Below are positions 25,501-33,049 of a stretch of 40,856 nucleotides of DNA, in pieces. This DNA comes from an uncultured Moraxellaceae bacterium (lineage in GTDB: Bacteria > Pseudomonadota > Gammaproteobacteria > Pseudomonadales > Moraxellaceae): the NCBI GenBank assembly GCA_937952925.1, contig CALFYA010000261.1:1-40856 (forward strand), read 5' to 3'. The notes under the pieces were generated by a model. That model worked only from the letters and a program-made list of their open reading frames with translations, was not told where the DNA came from and made no database searches. Both the position numbers and the translations under genes were made by a program. Positions within the stretch are counted from its first letter, which is position 1. The number at the start of each line of letters is the position of its first letter.

Positions 25501-26085
25501 GCTCAAACTGTGGCAACAGACCCTGTCGTGCAGACCGTCGAACCTGTTGAAGTGCTTCCACTCACGCCACCAGCGCCGCGTCCACGCGCAGCCAATGACC
25601 CGCGTGAACGTCGCCGGTTGGCTGCTGCCCAACCAGCAACACCCGCAACTGATGAGGTCGCGACACCAACGCCTGTTGAAGTGGTTGCCGATGTTGCTGT
25701 TGTCGATGTCGATAGCATCGATACGGCACTGCCCAGCGCAGCGGTCGCTGTTGATGCACCTACTGAGGTCGTGGATGCTGTTGCGCCAACGGTGGAAGCT
25801 GAGGTCACCCTCCTTGCTGATCAACCCAGTGAGATCACCATCGCCGTGGACGTTGATACTCCCTCGGTAGAGGTCGTCGCGGATGTCGAGATCAGCCCGA
25901 CCGAAGCAGCCCCCAGTGCAGAGCCTGCGCTTGCTGAGGTTCCCACTGCTGAAGAGAGCACCCCCGCAGAAACCAGCGATGAGCTTGAGGCCAGCAGCGA
26001 AGACGGCGAAGATGCTCCTGCGCGTCGTCCGCGTCGCCCACGCACTGGTGGCCGTCCACCCAAAAAACGTAATCCAGCCAACTGA
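22600..26085 (+). CDS. rne: ribonuclease E
   Basis: This is a 1161-residue endoribonuclease, the core of the RNA degradosome; it cleaves AU-rich single-stranded RNA and matures rRNA and tRNA. Residues about 38-120 form the S1 domain; the catalytic Mg2+ site is Asp300 (in VSIDINSA) and Asp343 (in IVIDFIDM), and the zinc link that joins dimers is Cys401-Cys404 (CPRCHGTG). From about residue 500 the protein is low complexity, rich in Pro, Ala, Val and Thr. It has Arg/Asn-rich RNA-binding runs near 650-720 and two NDPRERRR motifs (Asn862, Asn999). These resemble NDPR scaffold motifs of pseudomonad RNase E. The ending is Arg/Pro/Lys-rich. The tail differs strongly from enterobacterial RNase E and no enolase or RhlB site is recognisable. 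Confidence 0.97.
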   Translation: MKRMLINATHAEEIRVALINGNRLYDFDLENRTREQKKSNIYKGHVTRVEPSLEAVFVEYGANRQGFLSMREIAPNYFRADPRNTNNIRELITEGTELLVQVEKEERGNKGAALSTFISLAGRYLVLMPNNPKGGGISRQIAGNTREEMKEILSNLDIPRSMSVIVRTAGIGRTQEELQLDLQHLLALWQQIQQRAGSGPSPMLIHQEAGVVTRAVRDYLRDDIAEVLIDSEYAYNEAASFVQQVMPHQQEKIRKYMAPEPLFARFGIESQIETAYQREVKLPSGGSIVIDQTEALVSIDINSAKATRGADVEDTALNTNLEAADEIARQLRLRDMGGLIVIDFIDMGKERNQRAVEQRLRDATQSDRARIQFGQLSRFGLMEMSRQRLRPSLEESTGYVCPRCHGTGMIRDLRSLSLSIMRSIEEIALRERQGEVQVQVPVEIAAFLLNEKRDAIVYLEQSSRVRITILPHPHLDTPHFNVQFNRDGFAPASYERLDIDRHEGLGYEPDWQQQPAAPVEPAARPAKAPARRAAPAPEAATPAVAVAAPAPAPVAATAAPSHAAWLENLFVTRQAKTRDSVSAKDAAASIEALVNGGAVSRGQTGHVQAVAPVAVATPAPAIVEDNLDEPMSSAYASPLAPQAKKADASPRPEQNRNNRNNRNNRNHNNRQRDEAPVADQGFDPSRSQQHSNNAPAAEFDDQPQNRRQRRQAERQDRQPAAVDTPRQVADNTDSLPRRERGSQPRPSRGPRQRDNSVLEQPETTVSTVIVAETPAPVLLQDPNDVVMHVVERNNPAPASQVQVLSLDEQPSASRPVATPVATPAPAVVSSSAVSDPVIVITEATPVEPTEVAPATAPTRALNDPRERRRRRELGLDAPIAPVASAPEPSVTATEAPVAPMPQIVAAPLSGTVGGFIRAQLADVGQALLAEGRVVEAFLQALQARTAALNTPTPIVVDVPVEVVVEPVAQTVATDPVVQTVEPVEVLPLTPPAPRPRAANDPRERRRLAAAQPATPATDEVATPTPVEVVADVAVVDVDSIDTALPSAAVAVDAPTEVVDAVAPTVEAEVTLLADQPSEITIAVDVDTPSVEVVADVEISPTEAAPSAEPALAEVPTAEESTPAETSDELEASSEDGEDAPARRPRRPRTGGRPPKKRNPAN

Positions 26086-26099
26086 GGATGAACCACGGT

Positions 26100-26861
26100 A
26101 TGTCCACACCTGCCACACCGACGCCGAGCAGCTACACCATTGATGAGGTAGCCCGCTTAGGCGGTAGTACGGTACGCAATGTGCGGGCATACCAAGAACG
26201 TGGCATTCTGCCCCCTCCGATCCGTCATGGTCGGGTGGGGTTGTACAACGATGATCACCTTGCACGCTTGCGGGTGATCAACGACTTACTCAGTCGTGGT
26301 TACTCGATTGCCAACATCAGCGAGCTTTTGCAAGCCTTTGAACAAGGCCAAGCCCTGAGCCGTTTGATCGGGATTGACACCGCACTCACCAGTCATTGGC
26401 TCGATGATTTGCCCAGCGAAGATATGCCGCTGAGCGAACTGATTGCCCGTTTACCGATGGTTCCTGCTGCCGAAGATATTCAACGTGCGGTTGAACTCGG
26501 CATTATCGAACAACGTGAAGGCGACCTCGTCCGCTTGGTGCGTAGTGATTTACTCCAACTGGCGATTCCCTTTTTACAACATGGCATGTCGCTCTCCTCG
26601 CTGCTTGACGTGATCCATGGGGTACGCCAAAACGTTGATCACATCGCCAGTGCGCTCACCAAAATCGCGGTTGAGCTGGTCTTTGGCAATCCTCGTCCGA
26701 GTCAAGATGCAGATACACTGACCCACTTGATTTGGCATATCCGCCCCATGCTGTCCAACAGTATCGAAAAAGAAATTTCTCAAGCACTTGGCAAACAACT
26801 GAGTCAACAAATGACCGATCAAATGGTCAGCCATCTGCTCAATCGCCCCAAATCTTCCTGA
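26100..26861 (+). CDS. MerR-family transcriptional regulator
   Basis: This is a regulator of about 253 residues, longer than typical MerR proteins. The N-terminal winged helix-turn-helix (about 10-80: YTIDEVARLGGSTVRNVRAYQERGIL, then GLYNDDHLARLRVINDLLSRGYSI) is followed by a long helical part of about 170 residues. That part shows no metal-binding cysteines and is of unknown ligand. ATG 26100 follows GAGG at a spacing of about 12; a nearby in-frame ATG (26088) has no Shine-Dalgarno at a usable distance. It starts 14 bases after rne and precedes the acyl-CoA synthetase gene by 122 bases, which suggests control of fatty-acid use, by position only. Confidence 0.8.
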   Translation: MSTPATPTPSSYTIDEVARLGGSTVRNVRAYQERGILPPPIRHGRVGLYNDDHLARLRVINDLLSRGYSIANISELLQAFEQGQALSRLIGIDTALTSHWLDDLPSEDMPLSELIARLPMVPAAEDIQRAVELGIIEQREGDLVRLVRSDLLQLAIPFLQHGMSLSSLLDVIHGVRQNVDHIASALTKIAVELVFGNPRPSQDADTLTHLIWHIRPMLSNSIEKEISQALGKQLSQQMTDQMVSHLLNRPKSS

Positions 26862-26933
26862 TCCCCCCAATAAACGCTTGTCCCTGATCGCTAGAGTGGT
26901 TAATGTTGCACACCACCTACTGTCCCCAAAAAC

Positions 26934-26962
26934 GGCTGTGTATATCCGCAGTTCACACAGCC
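26934..26962. repeat. 8-bp inverted repeat upstream of the acyl-CoA synthetase gene
   Basis: GGCTGTGT (26934-26941) and ACACAGCC (26955-26962) are separated by 13 bases and end 21 bases before the acyl-CoA synthetase ATG. No T run follows, so an operator or leader hairpin is likelier than a terminator. Confidence 0.4.
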
Positions 26963-26983
26963 CTGTGATCAAGGATCCTGTCT

Positions 26984-28825
26984 ATGAGTCAGTCCTCCCA
27001 GCAAGACGTGATTACCGTCTCTGATATTGCCAAACGGGTTCCTAACCTGCTCAAAAAACTCCCCCATGTGGTCAAAGGACTGATTCTGGCCAATGACACT
27101 CGCCCGACCAAACCGATGGGATTGGGCTGGGCATTTGAAAAAGCTGTGCGCCAAAATCCCTACGGCGTCGCCTTGCTGTACCAAAACACCCAACTGACCT
27201 ACGCGCAGCTCAACGAATGGGTCAACCAAATTGCCCACTATTTCTTGGCGCGTGGCCTGCAAAAAGGTGATGTGGTGGCTCTGTTGGTCGAAAACCGTCC
27301 AGAGCTACTGGCCATGGCGGTTGCGATGGCCAAAATCGGCGTGACCAGTGCCTTGGTCAACACCTCACAGACTGGTCGCGTTCTGACCCATAGCATCAAC
27401 TTGGTCAAACCGCGTGCTGTGATTGTGGGTGATGAACTCAAAGGCGCGCTCGACGACGTCTTGCAAGATCTGGATATTGACCGCAACAACCTGTACTGGT
27501 TGGCTGATCAAGACACCCTCAAAGATCAAGGCAAAGCCCCTGCTGGCTATCACAATCTGGCCGAAGTCATCAAAAGCTATCCACGCTTTAACCCACCGAC
27601 CACCAACAGCGTGTTCTACGGTGACGGCCTGTTTTATATCTACACGTCAGGCACCACCGGCATGCCCAAAGCGGTCGTGTTCAATCACGGTCGCTGGATG
27701 AAAGCCTACGGCACCTTTGGTCATGTGATGAACCTGACCCCCGATGACGTCATGTATGTCACCTTGCCGTTTTATCATGCTACTGCCATGGTGGTGTGCT
27801 GGTCATGCGTGATTGCCGGTGCGGGCGGTATTGCACTGCGCCGCAAATTCTCAGCCAGCCAATTTTGGCCGGATGTGCAACGCTACAACGCCTCCGCGAT
27901 TGGCTATGTCGGCGAGCTGTGCCGCTACTTGATGGAAGTACCTGCTGCCCAGCATGATCGCCAGCACCGCGTCAGCAAAATGATCGGTAACGGTATGCGT
28001 CCCAACATCTGGGGCAAATTCAAACAACGCTTTGGCGTCGATGAAGTGTTTGAGCTGTACGGCTCAAGCGAAGGCAACGTGGGCTTTAGCAATATTTTCA
28101 ACTTCGACAACACTGTCGGTTTCTCCCCCATTCCCTATGCCATCGTCAAATACGATCAGGAAAAAGGCGAGCCGGTGCGTGATGCCAATGGCTTTATGAT
28201 CAAAGTTGCCACCGGTGAAAGCGGCCTGTTGATTGGTGAAATCAGCAAACGCGCTCCGTTTGATGGTTACACTGATCCTGAAAAAAACAAAGCCGTCATC
28301 ATGCAAGACGTGTTTGTCAAAGGCGACCGCTACTTCAACACTGGCGATTTGATGCGTGATATTGGCTTCCGCCACGCACAGTTTGTCGATCGTTTGGGTG
28401 ATACCTTCCGCTGGAAAGGTGAAAACGTCTCCACCACTGAAGTCGAAAACTTGGTGTCTGAGTACAGCAAGATCTCTGAAGCCGTGGTGTATGGCGTTGA
28501 AATCCCCAACACCAACGGACGTGCGGGCATGGCCGCAATCACGCCGCACGAAGGCCAAAATCTGACTGAGCAAGACTACAGCGACATGCTGACCTTCTTC
28601 AAAAAGTCGATGCCTGCCTATGCCATTCCGGTGTTCTTGCGCATTCAAGCGCAAATGGAAACCACTGGCACCTTCAAGTACCAGAAAAACAACTTGAAGA
28701 AACAAGCTTTTGATCCTGTGCAGACCCAAGAGCCTGTACTGGTCTGGTTGCCAAGCACCAATGCTTACACCCCCGTCACCGACGAGGTATTTGCCAACAT
28801 CCAAGCTGGTCAATATCGTTTCTAA
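26984..28825 (+). CDS. long-chain acyl-CoA synthetase (FadD6/FATP-like)
   Basis: This 613-residue adenylate-forming enzyme activates fatty acids to acyl-CoA with ATP. The AMP-binding P-loop is YIYTSGTTGMPK (about residues 220-230), followed by LPFYHATAM, a YGSSEGN-type A5 motif and the GDRYFNTGDL region with DRLGDTFRWKGENVST near the hinge. Length and motif forms match the bacterial FATP-like long-chain-acyl-CoA synthetases rather than classical FadD. No transmembrane segment is obvious. AAGGA lies before the ATG, and a strong terminator (28843-28868) closes the gene. The upstream MerR regulator is a plausible controller. Confidence 0.93.
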   Translation: MSQSSQQDVITVSDIAKRVPNLLKKLPHVVKGLILANDTRPTKPMGLGWAFEKAVRQNPYGVALLYQNTQLTYAQLNEWVNQIAHYFLARGLQKGDVVALLVENRPELLAMAVAMAKIGVTSALVNTSQTGRVLTHSINLVKPRAVIVGDELKGALDDVLQDLDIDRNNLYWLADQDTLKDQGKAPAGYHNLAEVIKSYPRFNPPTTNSVFYGDGLFYIYTSGTTGMPKAVVFNHGRWMKAYGTFGHVMNLTPDDVMYVTLPFYHATAMVVCWSCVIAGAGGIALRRKFSASQFWPDVQRYNASAIGYVGELCRYLMEVPAAQHDRQHRVSKMIGNGMRPNIWGKFKQRFGVDEVFELYGSSEGNVGFSNIFNFDNTVGFSPIPYAIVKYDQEKGEPVRDANGFMIKVATGESGLLIGEISKRAPFDGYTDPEKNKAVIMQDVFVKGDRYFNTGDLMRDIGFRHAQFVDRLGDTFRWKGENVSTTEVENLVSEYSKISEAVVYGVEIPNTNGRAGMAAITPHEGQNLTEQDYSDMLTFFKKSMPAYAIPVFLRIQAQMETTGTFKYQKNNLKKQAFDPVQTQEPVLVWLPSTNAYTPVTDEVFANIQAGQYRF

Positions 28826-28842
28826 GACGAGATCGACCGCTA

Positions 28843-28868
28843 GGCCACCGTCATTGGTGGCCTTTTTT
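28843..28868 (+). terminator. intrinsic terminator after the acyl-CoA synthetase gene
   Basis: GGCCACC (28843-28849) and GGTGGCC (28856-28862) form a perfect 7-bp stem followed by six T residues. Confidence 0.9.
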
Positions 28869-28911
28869 ATGCAAAAACGCTCACATTTTGGGCAATAGTG
28901 ACCAACATATC

Positions 28912-28939
28912 TTGTCAAAATCAAAAAAGTTGTTATCAT
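28912..28939 (+). promoter_or_regulatory. promoter of the tRNA-Lys pair
   Basis: TTGTCA (28912-28917), 16 bp and TATCAT (28934-28939) form a good sigma-70 promoter about nine bases before the transcript start expected for the first tRNA. Confidence 0.7.
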
Positions 28940-28954
28940 GTGCGCTCACTGAAC

Positions 28955-29030
28955 GGGTCGTTAGCTCAGTTGGTAGAGCAGTTGACTTTTAATCAATTGG
29001 TCGCAGGTTCGAGTCCCGCACGACCCACCA
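28955..29030 (+). tRNA. tRNA-Lys (anticodon TTT), first copy
   Basis: A complete 76-base tRNA beginning GGGTCG and ending in encoded CCA, with the usual cloverleaf. The anticodon stem GTTGA/TCAAT encloses the loop CTTTTAA, with TTT at 28988-28990. The acceptor stem pairs GGGTCGT with ACGACCC. Confidence 0.98.
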
Positions 29031-29055
29031 GTTCAGTACCAAACCGCAAGGTTTT

Positions 29056-29131
29056 GGGTCGTTAGCTCAGTTGGTAGAGCAGTTGACTTTTAATCAATTG
29101 GTCGCAGGTTCGAGTCCCGCACGACCCACCA
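29056..29131 (+). tRNA. tRNA-Lys (anticodon TTT), second identical copy
   Basis: Identical over 76 bases to the copy starting 101 bases earlier, including the encoded CCA. The 25-base spacer contains AAACC-GCAA-GGTTT, a small hairpin probably involved in processing. Both copies are co-transcribed and end at the terminator 29142-29165. Confidence 0.98.
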
Positions 29132-29141
29132 GATTCAAAAT

Positions 29142-29165
29142 CGCCCGCCTTGTGCGGGCGTTTTT
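29142..29165 (+). terminator. intrinsic terminator of the tRNA-Lys transcript
   Basis: CGCCCGC (29142-29148) and GCGGGCG (29154-29160) form a GC-rich stem followed by TTTTT (29161-29165). Confidence 0.92.
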
Positions 29166-29169
29166 ACGT

Positions 29170-29412
29170 CTATTCTTCGGCATCACGCCATTCGGCCTGA
29201 TCAATCCCAAAATCATCCAGCAGCACTTGCATCTGCTGCAACATCAAATCCGCCAAACGATCTGCTGCCGCTTCAATCCGCGCCAGCTCATCAGTCTCTT
29301 GCGTTGACGCAATCATCCGGTGCAACCGCGTCATGGCATCGGGATCTAGTGTCTCTAATGTCGCTTGCTCAATCTGTGCCAAGATGGTCAATTCACTTGA
29401 TGACAACATCAT
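29170..29412 (-). CDS. small acidic helical protein of unknown function
   Basis: This 80-residue protein is Glu/Asp/Leu-rich and looks entirely alpha-helical (for example ARIEAAADRLADLMLQQMQVLL), with no membrane segment, signal or recognised domain. An ATG pair (29412 and 29409) follows AAGGA in the end of the ygfX-like gene, one base after that gene's stop, so the two are coupled. It is the last gene of the leftward folP-sdhE-ygfX-like series. Its terminal bases lie four bases from the tRNA terminator. Confidence 0.6.
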   Translation of the reverse strand: MMLSSSELTILAQIEQATLETLDPDAMTRLHRMIASTQETDELARIEAAADRLADLMLQQMQVLLDDFGIDQAEWRDAEE

Positions 29413-29413
29413 T

Positions 29414-29845
29414 TCATCCTTCTATCAGAGAGGGTCGTTGGCCTGCCCATGCCGCCAATACGCGTAGCCGTCGCCAGTTGACACGATCCACCTGATCTTG
29501 CCAAATCACCACACGCTGCTGTTGCTTGATGGCGCTACAATCAAACACCAAGACCACCACCCAAGGCAAAGCCGATACCCGTTGCAGCTGCCCCTGTATC
29601 CAACGCTCATGGGTGTTGTTTTGCCATTGCCAGCCACCATCCTCACGCTGATACACGCTAACACACACCGCATGCCGCTTTCTCACCGCGACGTACCATG
29701 CCCCTAGCCCCAGCAGCAACACGATCATCGCCTTCAGCAACAGGGGAAATGGACTACACAGCCACAGCCCTGCCACCACACCATAACTGCCCAGCTGTGC
29801 CCAGCGACCATAACGGCTCGGCTGCAGACTGGCATCAACTCTCAT
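29414..29845 (-). CDS. YgfX-like (DUF1434) membrane protein
   Basis: This 143-residue protein has two or three hydrophobic segments in the first 55 residues (AQLGSYGVVAGLWL and KAMIVLLLGLGAWYVAV) followed by a small soluble part. Its place directly after sdhE, with an 11-base overlap, and its size and topology match YgfX (CptA). Family members associate with SdhE and, in E. coli, have been linked to cytoskeletal proteins, but the molecular role is uncertain. Sequence similarity is weak by eye, so the call rests mostly on context. Confidence 0.65.
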   Translation of the reverse strand: MRVDASLQPSRYGRWAQLGSYGVVAGLWLCSPFPLLLKAMIVLLLGLGAWYVAVRKRHAVCVSVYQREDGGWQWQNNTHERWIQGQLQRVSALPWVVVLVFDCSAIKQQQRVVIWQDQVDRVNWRRLRVLAAWAGQRPSLIEG

Positions 29846-30101
29846 CAGTTGCCCGTAAGGCTTTCAGACGTGCCACAATCTGCTGGAGCGTCGCATCTTC
29901 GGGCTGACTCAAATCCATAAACCAATCGAGTAAGTCGGGATCCTCCTCATCGATCAATTGGGCAAAAGCGGCCTTCTCGGCTGGATCAGCGCTCAGGTAA
30001 TGATCACGCACATAAGGATCAAAATACCAATCCAGCTCTTTGAGGCCACGACGCGCTCGATAAATCACTTTGCGATCAAATAGACTGATCTCATCACTCA
30101 T
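29835..30101 (-). CDS. sdhE: SdhE, FAD assembly factor
   Basis: This 88-residue protein is of SdhE size (E. coli YgfY, about 88). The family motif RGxxE is present as RRGLKELDWYFDPYV (Arg18, Gly19, Glu22), and the rest of the helical protein follows the family, with EEDPDLLDWFM. SdhE helps attach FAD covalently to the flavoprotein subunit of succinate dehydrogenase. AGGAG lies seven bases before the ATG. It lies 57 bases downstream of folP and overlaps the ygfX-like gene by 11 bases. Confidence 0.95.
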   Translation of the reverse strand: MSDEISLFDRKVIYRARRGLKELDWYFDPYVRDHYLSADPAEKAAFAQLIDEEDPDLLDWFMDLSQPEDATLQQIVARLKALRATDES

Positions 30102-30158
30102 AACGTGCTCCTATTGTTGGGCAGTAGTGTGCGACGTGTGACGCCAACACGCAAGCCG

Positions 30159-31013
30159 TCAGACCTGCTGCATCGCTTGCCAAAGCTTGAGTGTCTGCAC
30201 CGTTGCCAACACATCATGGGTACGCACAATCGAACAGCCTTGTTGTACGCCAAGAAGCGCGGCTGCTGTCCCTGCATACACCCGCTCAAGGGGTGGCACA
30301 CCACCGAGCACCTCGCCAAGGACTCGTTTGCGGGAGATGCCCATCAATAGCGGATGCCCCAATTGATGCAGTGGCGCAAGCTCACGCAACAACTGTAAAT
30401 TCTGGCTGGCATGTTTGGCAAAACCAAAACCCATATCCAAAATGATGTTGTGTGCTGCAATCCCTGCTGCCAACGCCGCATCACGACGCAGCGCCAACTC
30501 TGCCATCACTTCTGTGAGCACATCCTCATAATGCGCCAGTTGATTCATGGTGGCTGGCTCCCCACGCATATGCATCAAAATCACCGGCAACTGAAGCTCA
30601 GCAGCCGTTTGCAAGGCATTTGGGCGTGTCAAGGCGCGGACATCATTCCAGATACACGGCGTCATCGCCGCAGCCGCTCGAAAGACACTTGGCGAACTGG
30701 TATCTATCGACAGCATCACGTCTAGACGCTGTGCCAAGGCTTCCACCACTGGCAGCACGCGATCTAGCTCTTGCTGCTCACTGACCGGATCGGCATCGGG
30801 TCGAGTGGACTCCCCGCCGATATCCAAAATCACCGCACCTTCGCGGGTCATCTGTGTGGCTTGCGCGAGTGCGGCGTCGATGGAGGTATAACGTCCACCA
30901 TCTGAAAACGAATCGGGTGTGACATTTAAAATGCCCATCACCTGTGGAGAACCCAGATCAAGCTGGCGATGGCCGCACACCAAGGTGTGCTGTGGTAAGG
31001 CATATAACTGCAT
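30159..31013 (-). CDS. folP: dihydropteroate synthase
   Basis: This cytosolic enzyme of about 284 residues joins p-aminobenzoate to 6-hydroxymethyl-7,8-dihydropterin pyrophosphate in folate synthesis. TIM-barrel signatures include VMGILNVTPDSFSDGG, ILDIGGESTRPDA, IWNDVRALT, MHMRGEPATM and LDMGFGFAK with SRKR later. The frame starts at 31028 but the ATG at 31013 (MQLYALPQ) is more family-like; the bases before it include the terminator arm. It follows ftsH, the standard order, but behind a terminator, so it may be expressed by readthrough or its own promoter. Confidence 0.95.
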   Translation of the reverse strand: MQLYALPQHTLVCGHRQLDLGSPQVMGILNVTPDSFSDGGRYTSIDAALAQATQMTREGAVILDIGGESTRPDADPVSEQQELDRVLPVVEALAQRLDVMLSIDTSSPSVFRAAAAMTPCIWNDVRALTRPNALQTAAELQLPVILMHMRGEPATMNQLAHYEDVLTEVMAELALRRDAALAAGIAAHNIILDMGFGFAKHASQNLQLLRELAPLHQLGHPLLMGISRKRVLGEVLGGVPPLERVYAGTAAALLGVQQGCSIVRTHDVLATVQTLKLWQAMQQV

Positions 31014-31026
31014 AAACACTCTCAAC

Positions 31027-31054
31027 AAAAAAGCCCCCGTGAACGGAGGCTTTT
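31027..31054 (-). terminator. terminator or attenuator between ftsH and folP
   Basis: On the minus strand AAAAGCCTCCG (31054-31044) pairs with CGGGGGCTTTT (31039-31029), loop TTCA, with a G-U pair and a T run. It lies 12 bases past ftsH and overlaps the possible folP start region. Partial readthrough to folP is likely. Confidence 0.8.
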
Positions 31055-31066
31055 GGGATCAATCCA

Positions 31067-32956
31067 TTACATTGCAGGCAATGGCGGTGGTGTGACACCT
31101 TGAGGCTTATCAAGACTCACAGGCACAGGATTGACCGGCTCATACACCTTGGGTGGACGTGGTTCACGGCCTTCCATGATGTCGATGATTTGATCCCGAT
31201 CAATGGTTTCCCATTCGAGCAAGGACTTGACCATCACTTCGATCTTTTCACGATTGGCTTCGATCAAATCGCGGGCGATGGTGTACTGCTCTTCCAAGAT
31301 CCGACGCACTTCAACATCGACTTGCTGTTGCGTGGCTTCACTGATCGTGCGGCTGCCCATCCGGCCAAAATAGCTATCTTGGCTGTCGTCTTCATAAACC
31401 ATCACGCCAAGCTTATCGGACATCCCGTACTTGGTGACCATCGCACGCGCCATTTTGGTGGCACGCTCAAAGTCATTGGATGCACCGGTAGACTTTTGGT
31501 TGACAAACACTTCCTCAGCAATCCGACCACCAAACAAGATGCTAATTTCATTGAGCATTTTGTCTTTATAATGACTGATGCGGTCGTGTTCTGGCAACTG
31601 CCATGTCACTCCAAGCGCCCAGCCACGCGGCATAATGGTGACTTTGTGAACTGGATCGGTGTTGGGCAACAGCTCAGCCACCAACGCATGGCCTGCTTCA
31701 TGATAGGCCGTGTTACGACGCTCATCGTCACGCAGCACCATCGACTTACGCTCAGGCCCCATAAAGATCTTGTCTTTGGCGTCTTCAAAGTCGTTCATGT
31801 CGACGGTGTTTTTGTTGCGACGTGCCGCAAACAGCGCCGCTTCATTGACCAAATTGGCCAAGTCTGCACCACTAAAACCCGGTGTACCGCGTGCCAAGAT
31901 TTCAGGACGCACACCCGTCACTGAGGGCAACTTTTTCAAGTGCACATTGATGATTTGCTCACGGCCTTTGATGTCGGGCAAGCCCACCATCACTTGACGG
32001 TCAAAACGACCCGGACGCAGCAAGGCTTTATCGAGCACATCCACACGGTTGGTGGCGGCAATCACGATAATGCCTTCAGAGCCTTCAAAGCCGTCCATTT
32101 CGACCAGCATCTGATTGAGGGTTTGCTCACGCTCATCGTGGCCACCACCCATGCCTGAACCGCGATGACGGCCAACGGCGTCAATTTCATCGATGAAGAT
32201 GATACATGGCGCATGGCGTTTGGCTTGTTCAAACATATCGCGCACGCGAGACGCGCCCACACCCACAAACATCTCGACAAAATCCGAACCGGAAATCGAG
32301 AAGAATGGGACTTTGGCTTCCCCTGCAATCGCTTTGGCAAGCAAGGTTTTACCCGTACCCGGTGGGCCGACCATCAACACGCCGCGTGGAATCTTGGCGC
32401 CCAAGCGTTTAAACTTGGCCGGATCACGCAAGAAATCGACAATCTCGACCACTTCTTGCTTGGCTTCGTCACAACCCGCCACGTCTTCAAAGTTGATCTT
32501 GATTTGATCGTCGGTCAGCATTTTGGCTTTGGATTTGCCAAAGCTCATCGGGCCAGACTTACCGCCTGCACCACCTTGCATGTTGCGCATGAAAAACATG
32601 AACAGCAAGATGATCAGCAAGACCGGGAAACTGGCAATCAACAACTGTACAAACACACCTTGACGCTCAGGCGCTGCTCCTTGCACCTCGACTTTTTGCT
32701 TAATCAAAGTCGGCATCAATTCTGTATCGGTCACTGCAGGGCGCACGGTTTCAAAGGAAGAGCCGTTGGCTTTTTCCCCTGTGATCCGTTCGCCATCAAT
32801 TTTAACCTGCTTGACCTGACCGGCATTGACGGCGGCCACGAACTCAGAATAGTTCATGACATCCGGCTTGCTGCGGTTTTCAAAATTACTGAACACCAAT
32901 ACCAGAACACCGATGATGACAAGCCACAACACCGTGTTCTTGACGAGATCGCTCAC
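31067..32956 (-). CDS. ftsH: ATP-dependent zinc metalloprotease FtsH
   Basis: This 629-residue inner-membrane AAA+ protease degrades short-lived cytosolic and membrane proteins such as LpxC and unassembled subunits. Two membrane segments lie at about 7-23 and 104-123. The AAA domain has Walker A GPPGTGKT (197-204), Walker B IIFIDEID (252-259) and the SRH arginine region (RPGRFDR, 314-320). The zinc motif HEAGH is at 419-423. It starts with GTG (32956), with GGGAAG upstream; there is no better ATG before the first membrane segment. The C terminus ends in a Pro-rich tail. Preceded by rlmE, followed by folP. Confidence 0.97.
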   Translation of the reverse strand: MSDLVKNTVLWLVIIGVLVLVFSNFENRSKPDVMNYSEFVAAVNAGQVKQVKIDGERITGEKANGSSFETVRPAVTDTELMPTLIKQKVEVQGAAPERQGVFVQLLIASFPVLLIILLFMFFMRNMQGGAGGKSGPMSFGKSKAKMLTDDQIKINFEDVAGCDEAKQEVVEIVDFLRDPAKFKRLGAKIPRGVLMVGPPGTGKTLLAKAIAGEAKVPFFSISGSDFVEMFVGVGASRVRDMFEQAKRHAPCIIFIDEIDAVGRHRGSGMGGGHDEREQTLNQMLVEMDGFEGSEGIIVIAATNRVDVLDKALLRPGRFDRQVMVGLPDIKGREQIINVHLKKLPSVTGVRPEILARGTPGFSGADLANLVNEAALFAARRNKNTVDMNDFEDAKDKIFMGPERKSMVLRDDERRNTAYHEAGHALVAELLPNTDPVHKVTIMPRGWALGVTWQLPEHDRISHYKDKMLNEISILFGGRIAEEVFVNQKSTGASNDFERATKMARAMVTKYGMSDKLGVMVYEDDSQDSYFGRMGSRTISEATQQQVDVEVRRILEEQYTIARDLIEANREKIEVMVKSLLEWETIDRDQIIDIMEGREPRPPKVYEPVNPVPVSLDKPQGVTPPPLPAM

Positions 32957-33023
32957 AAGGCTTTCTTCCCATTTCTCTTGAGGCTACCTAGGCAACATAA
33001 CGCCATTACCGACTAGCGGCAAC

Positions 33024-33049
33024 CCTAGAGAGGCAGCCTTTTCTCTAGG
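33024..33049. repeat. inverted repeat in the rlmE-ftsH gap
   Basis: CCTAGAGA (33024-33031) and TCTCTAGG (33042-33049) form a perfect 8-bp stem with a 10-base loop. The T run is on the plus strand, away from the leftward genes, so it is not an obvious rlmE terminator; it may be a leader structure or an operator for ftsH. Confidence 0.4.

Noticed and set aside
24117..25808. Several long minus-strand frames opposite the rne tail
   Set aside because: The Pro/Ala/Val-rich codons of rne give open frames on the opposite strand; they lack start signals and recognised domains.
31100..31924. 274-residue plus-strand frame opposite ftsH
   Set aside because: It is a shadow of the well-supported ftsH gene, with no Shine-Dalgarno or domain.
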